This document shows positions 62,820 through 64,000 of a stretch of 64,000 bases of DNA, one piece after another. The DNA comes from Chondrus crispus (Eukaryota; Rhodophyta; Florideophyceae; Gigartinales; Gigartinaceae): NCBI RefSeq assembly GCF_000350225.1, contig NW_005179090.1, forward strand, positions 352,628 to 416,627, in the 5' to 3' direction. How positions within the stretch are numbered: position 1 is the first letter of the stretch; each line of letters opens with the position of its first letter. The notes under the pieces were generated by a model. It saw nothing but the letters and a program-made list of their open reading frames with translations, was not told where the DNA came from and ran no database searches. A program made the translations under genes and the position numbers.

Positions 62820-64000
62820 ATGCATCCTCCATGTGTCCCAGTTTCCAAATGCCTCCCGCCGTGGGTATCACGAAAATTAGGCATAGATAGTATCGTTCAA
62901 CGATGCAAAGAACTCGGTTGCTTCACACAAAAAAGCGACGAAGCAGTCATGCGACAATTCTTACACGCCGTCGTTTCTGATTATGAGCGTCGACCAAAGG
63001 ATTATTGGTTTCATTACATATGGGAAGGTCACATGTCTGAGAGTATGTTTGTCTATTACGGCTTATCTGTCCTCACTCTACCTCCCCACATATTGCTAGC
63101 ACATTGCAATTTTGGTGCTTTACTAGGAAACTTTCGGCATCAAAGCGTTTCAGAGGCTCCCGACCGGATCATGAGATACTTTCGTCAAAACTTTAACGCT
63201 ACTGCAGGCGAGTGCTCATTAATCATTATTCCCATATGCAAGAGAGGCCATTGGGGTATGATAGCTATTGATGCAGTCATGGAGAGTGACAGCGCAGCGC
63301 GAAATCCTGTTTCAGGAAATATATACTTCGGGGATTCGCTTGGGTGGACTCCCTTTCCAAGCGGTGAATTTGGTGGAAACTGTCTAGATCTGGTGAAAAA
63401 ATGTCTCCAGTTGTGCTATCCAGCGTCAACTTGGACGATTCAAAGTTCAAACTACATTCTTCAAGGGACTATACGGTTTCAAAAGCAAAGGGATTCTTTC
63501 AGCTGTGGATTTTATGTTATAGCAGCAGTGGCAAAACTTGCTGTTTCTCGCGGTATATTGCCTGCTGAGGACTACTCCCGGTACAGTGGACGAAAAATTA
63601 CGGAAAAGTATCGTCGCTCATGTTGTGTCGCGGCGTTTGCTGGTGTTCGAGATGTCATGCAGTCATGCCCCACAAACTCCACACGAACCGCGATCGAGCT
63701 CAACCAATGGAAATATATTTCAAACAGTGCGCCAACACGTCTCCGCCAAAGCGTTATCAAGGAAAATGACGTTATCGTCATCGACTCACCTCCGTTGTCC
63801 GACATACAGTGCAAGCAAGCACCCGACATACCATGCCTATTATCCCATACCGACAGCTACGCCACTTGCTACCCACCCAAAATCGATGCCAAAGGTTTCA
63901 AACCAGCGCATACTCAATATAGCTCTGCGCTACATTCACAGATCAGTTCTGTTCCTACCATCGGATCATCTCTCCGTCCTCAATACCGCTCCGCGTTGAC
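62820..64000 (+). CDS. Ulp1/SENP-type cysteine protease (C48) domain protein, 3' end outside the window
   Basis: From ATG 62820 the frame is open for 393 codons to the window edge. The catalytic set of Ulp1 peptidases is present: His144 (KRGHWGMIAID), Asp172 (IYFGDSLGW), Gln223 and Cys229 (QRDSFSCGFYV, the typical Q-x5-C spacing). The N-terminal 100 residues (WVSRKLGIDSIVQRC) and the region after the core show no known domain. Ulp1 enzymes remove SUMO or related modifiers; many plant and algal TEs also carry such genes. Since it sits beside a MITE in a TE-rich area, either a host protease or transposon cargo is possible. The core shows no frameshift. Confidence 0.8.
   Translation, partial: MHPPCVPVSKCLPPWVSRKLGIDSIVQRCKELGCFTQKSDEAVMRQFLHAVVSDYERRPKDYWFHYIWEGHMSESMFVYYGLSVLTLPPHILLAHCNFGALLGNFRHQSVSEAPDRIMRYFRQNFNATAGECSLIIIPICKRGHWGMIAIDAVMESDSAARNPVSGNIYFGDSLGWTPFPSGEFGGNCLDLVKKCLQLCYPASTWTIQSSNYILQGTIRFQKQRDSFSCGFYVIAAVAKLAVSRGILPAEDYSRYSGRKITEKYRRSCCVAAFAGVRDVMQSCPTNSTRTAIELNQWKYISNSAPTRLRQSVIKENDVIVIDSPPLSDIQCKQAPDIPCLLSHTDSYATCYPPKIDAKGFKPAHTQYSSALHSQISSVPTIGSSLRPQYRSAL

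Noticed and set aside
63538-63999. 153-codon ORF near the window end
   Set aside because: Overlaps the Ulp1-type frame in another phase; the protease reading explains the sequence.

Overview
This is a repeat-dominated eukaryotic nuclear window with about eight gene-like loci scattered between retrotransposons and DNA transposons. There is no operon structure, no bacterial-type promoter or RBS, and no rRNA, tRNA gene or CRISPR array that I could recognise. The genes look intron-poor. A nuclear RsmG (GidB)-like 16S rRNA methyltransferase with a basic N-terminal extension points to a plastid-bearing organism. Half-tRNA-primed Copia elements, a chromodomain Gypsy and a Crypton-type tyrosine recombinase fit an alga. 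My best guess is a florideophyte red alga; this is inference, not proof.

Layout. 1-3178: 3' part of a Copia element. 3536-4482: broken secreted phosphodiester-glycosidase-like gene. 4733-18919: one Copia element with matching 5-bp target duplications (GATAC). Its 3' LTR is split by an 8.3-kb insertion (10297-18602) that carries a tyrosine recombinase, a second recombinase-associated ORF, a RING-H2 gene and a 93-bp minisatellite, flanked by near-identical 11-bp direct repeats. 19274-20698: APH-kinase-like gene. 22230-22782: TerB-like gene. 25205-26101: intact secreted Cys-rich repeat protein. 26783-27698: RsmG-like. 28219-30208: Tigger/pogo transposon with TA duplications. 30493-31042: 26-bp minisatellite. 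31043-45219: a 14.2-kb chromodomain Gypsy with an 898-codon antisense ORF and a duplicated polypurine tract. 45220-48471: Copia cut off by that Gypsy. 48997-53602: two paralogous secreted-protein genes with a dead Tc1 element between them. 56416-60836: short-LTR Copia with CAAAA target duplications. 61976-62314: MITE. 62820-64000: a Ulp1-type protease ORF that leaves the window.

Most coding regions are broken by one or two single-base shifts, and many of these fall in homopolymer runs. Either these are decaying copies, or part of the damage is assembly error; this affects every 'pseudogene' call below. All coordinates and alignments were made by eye.
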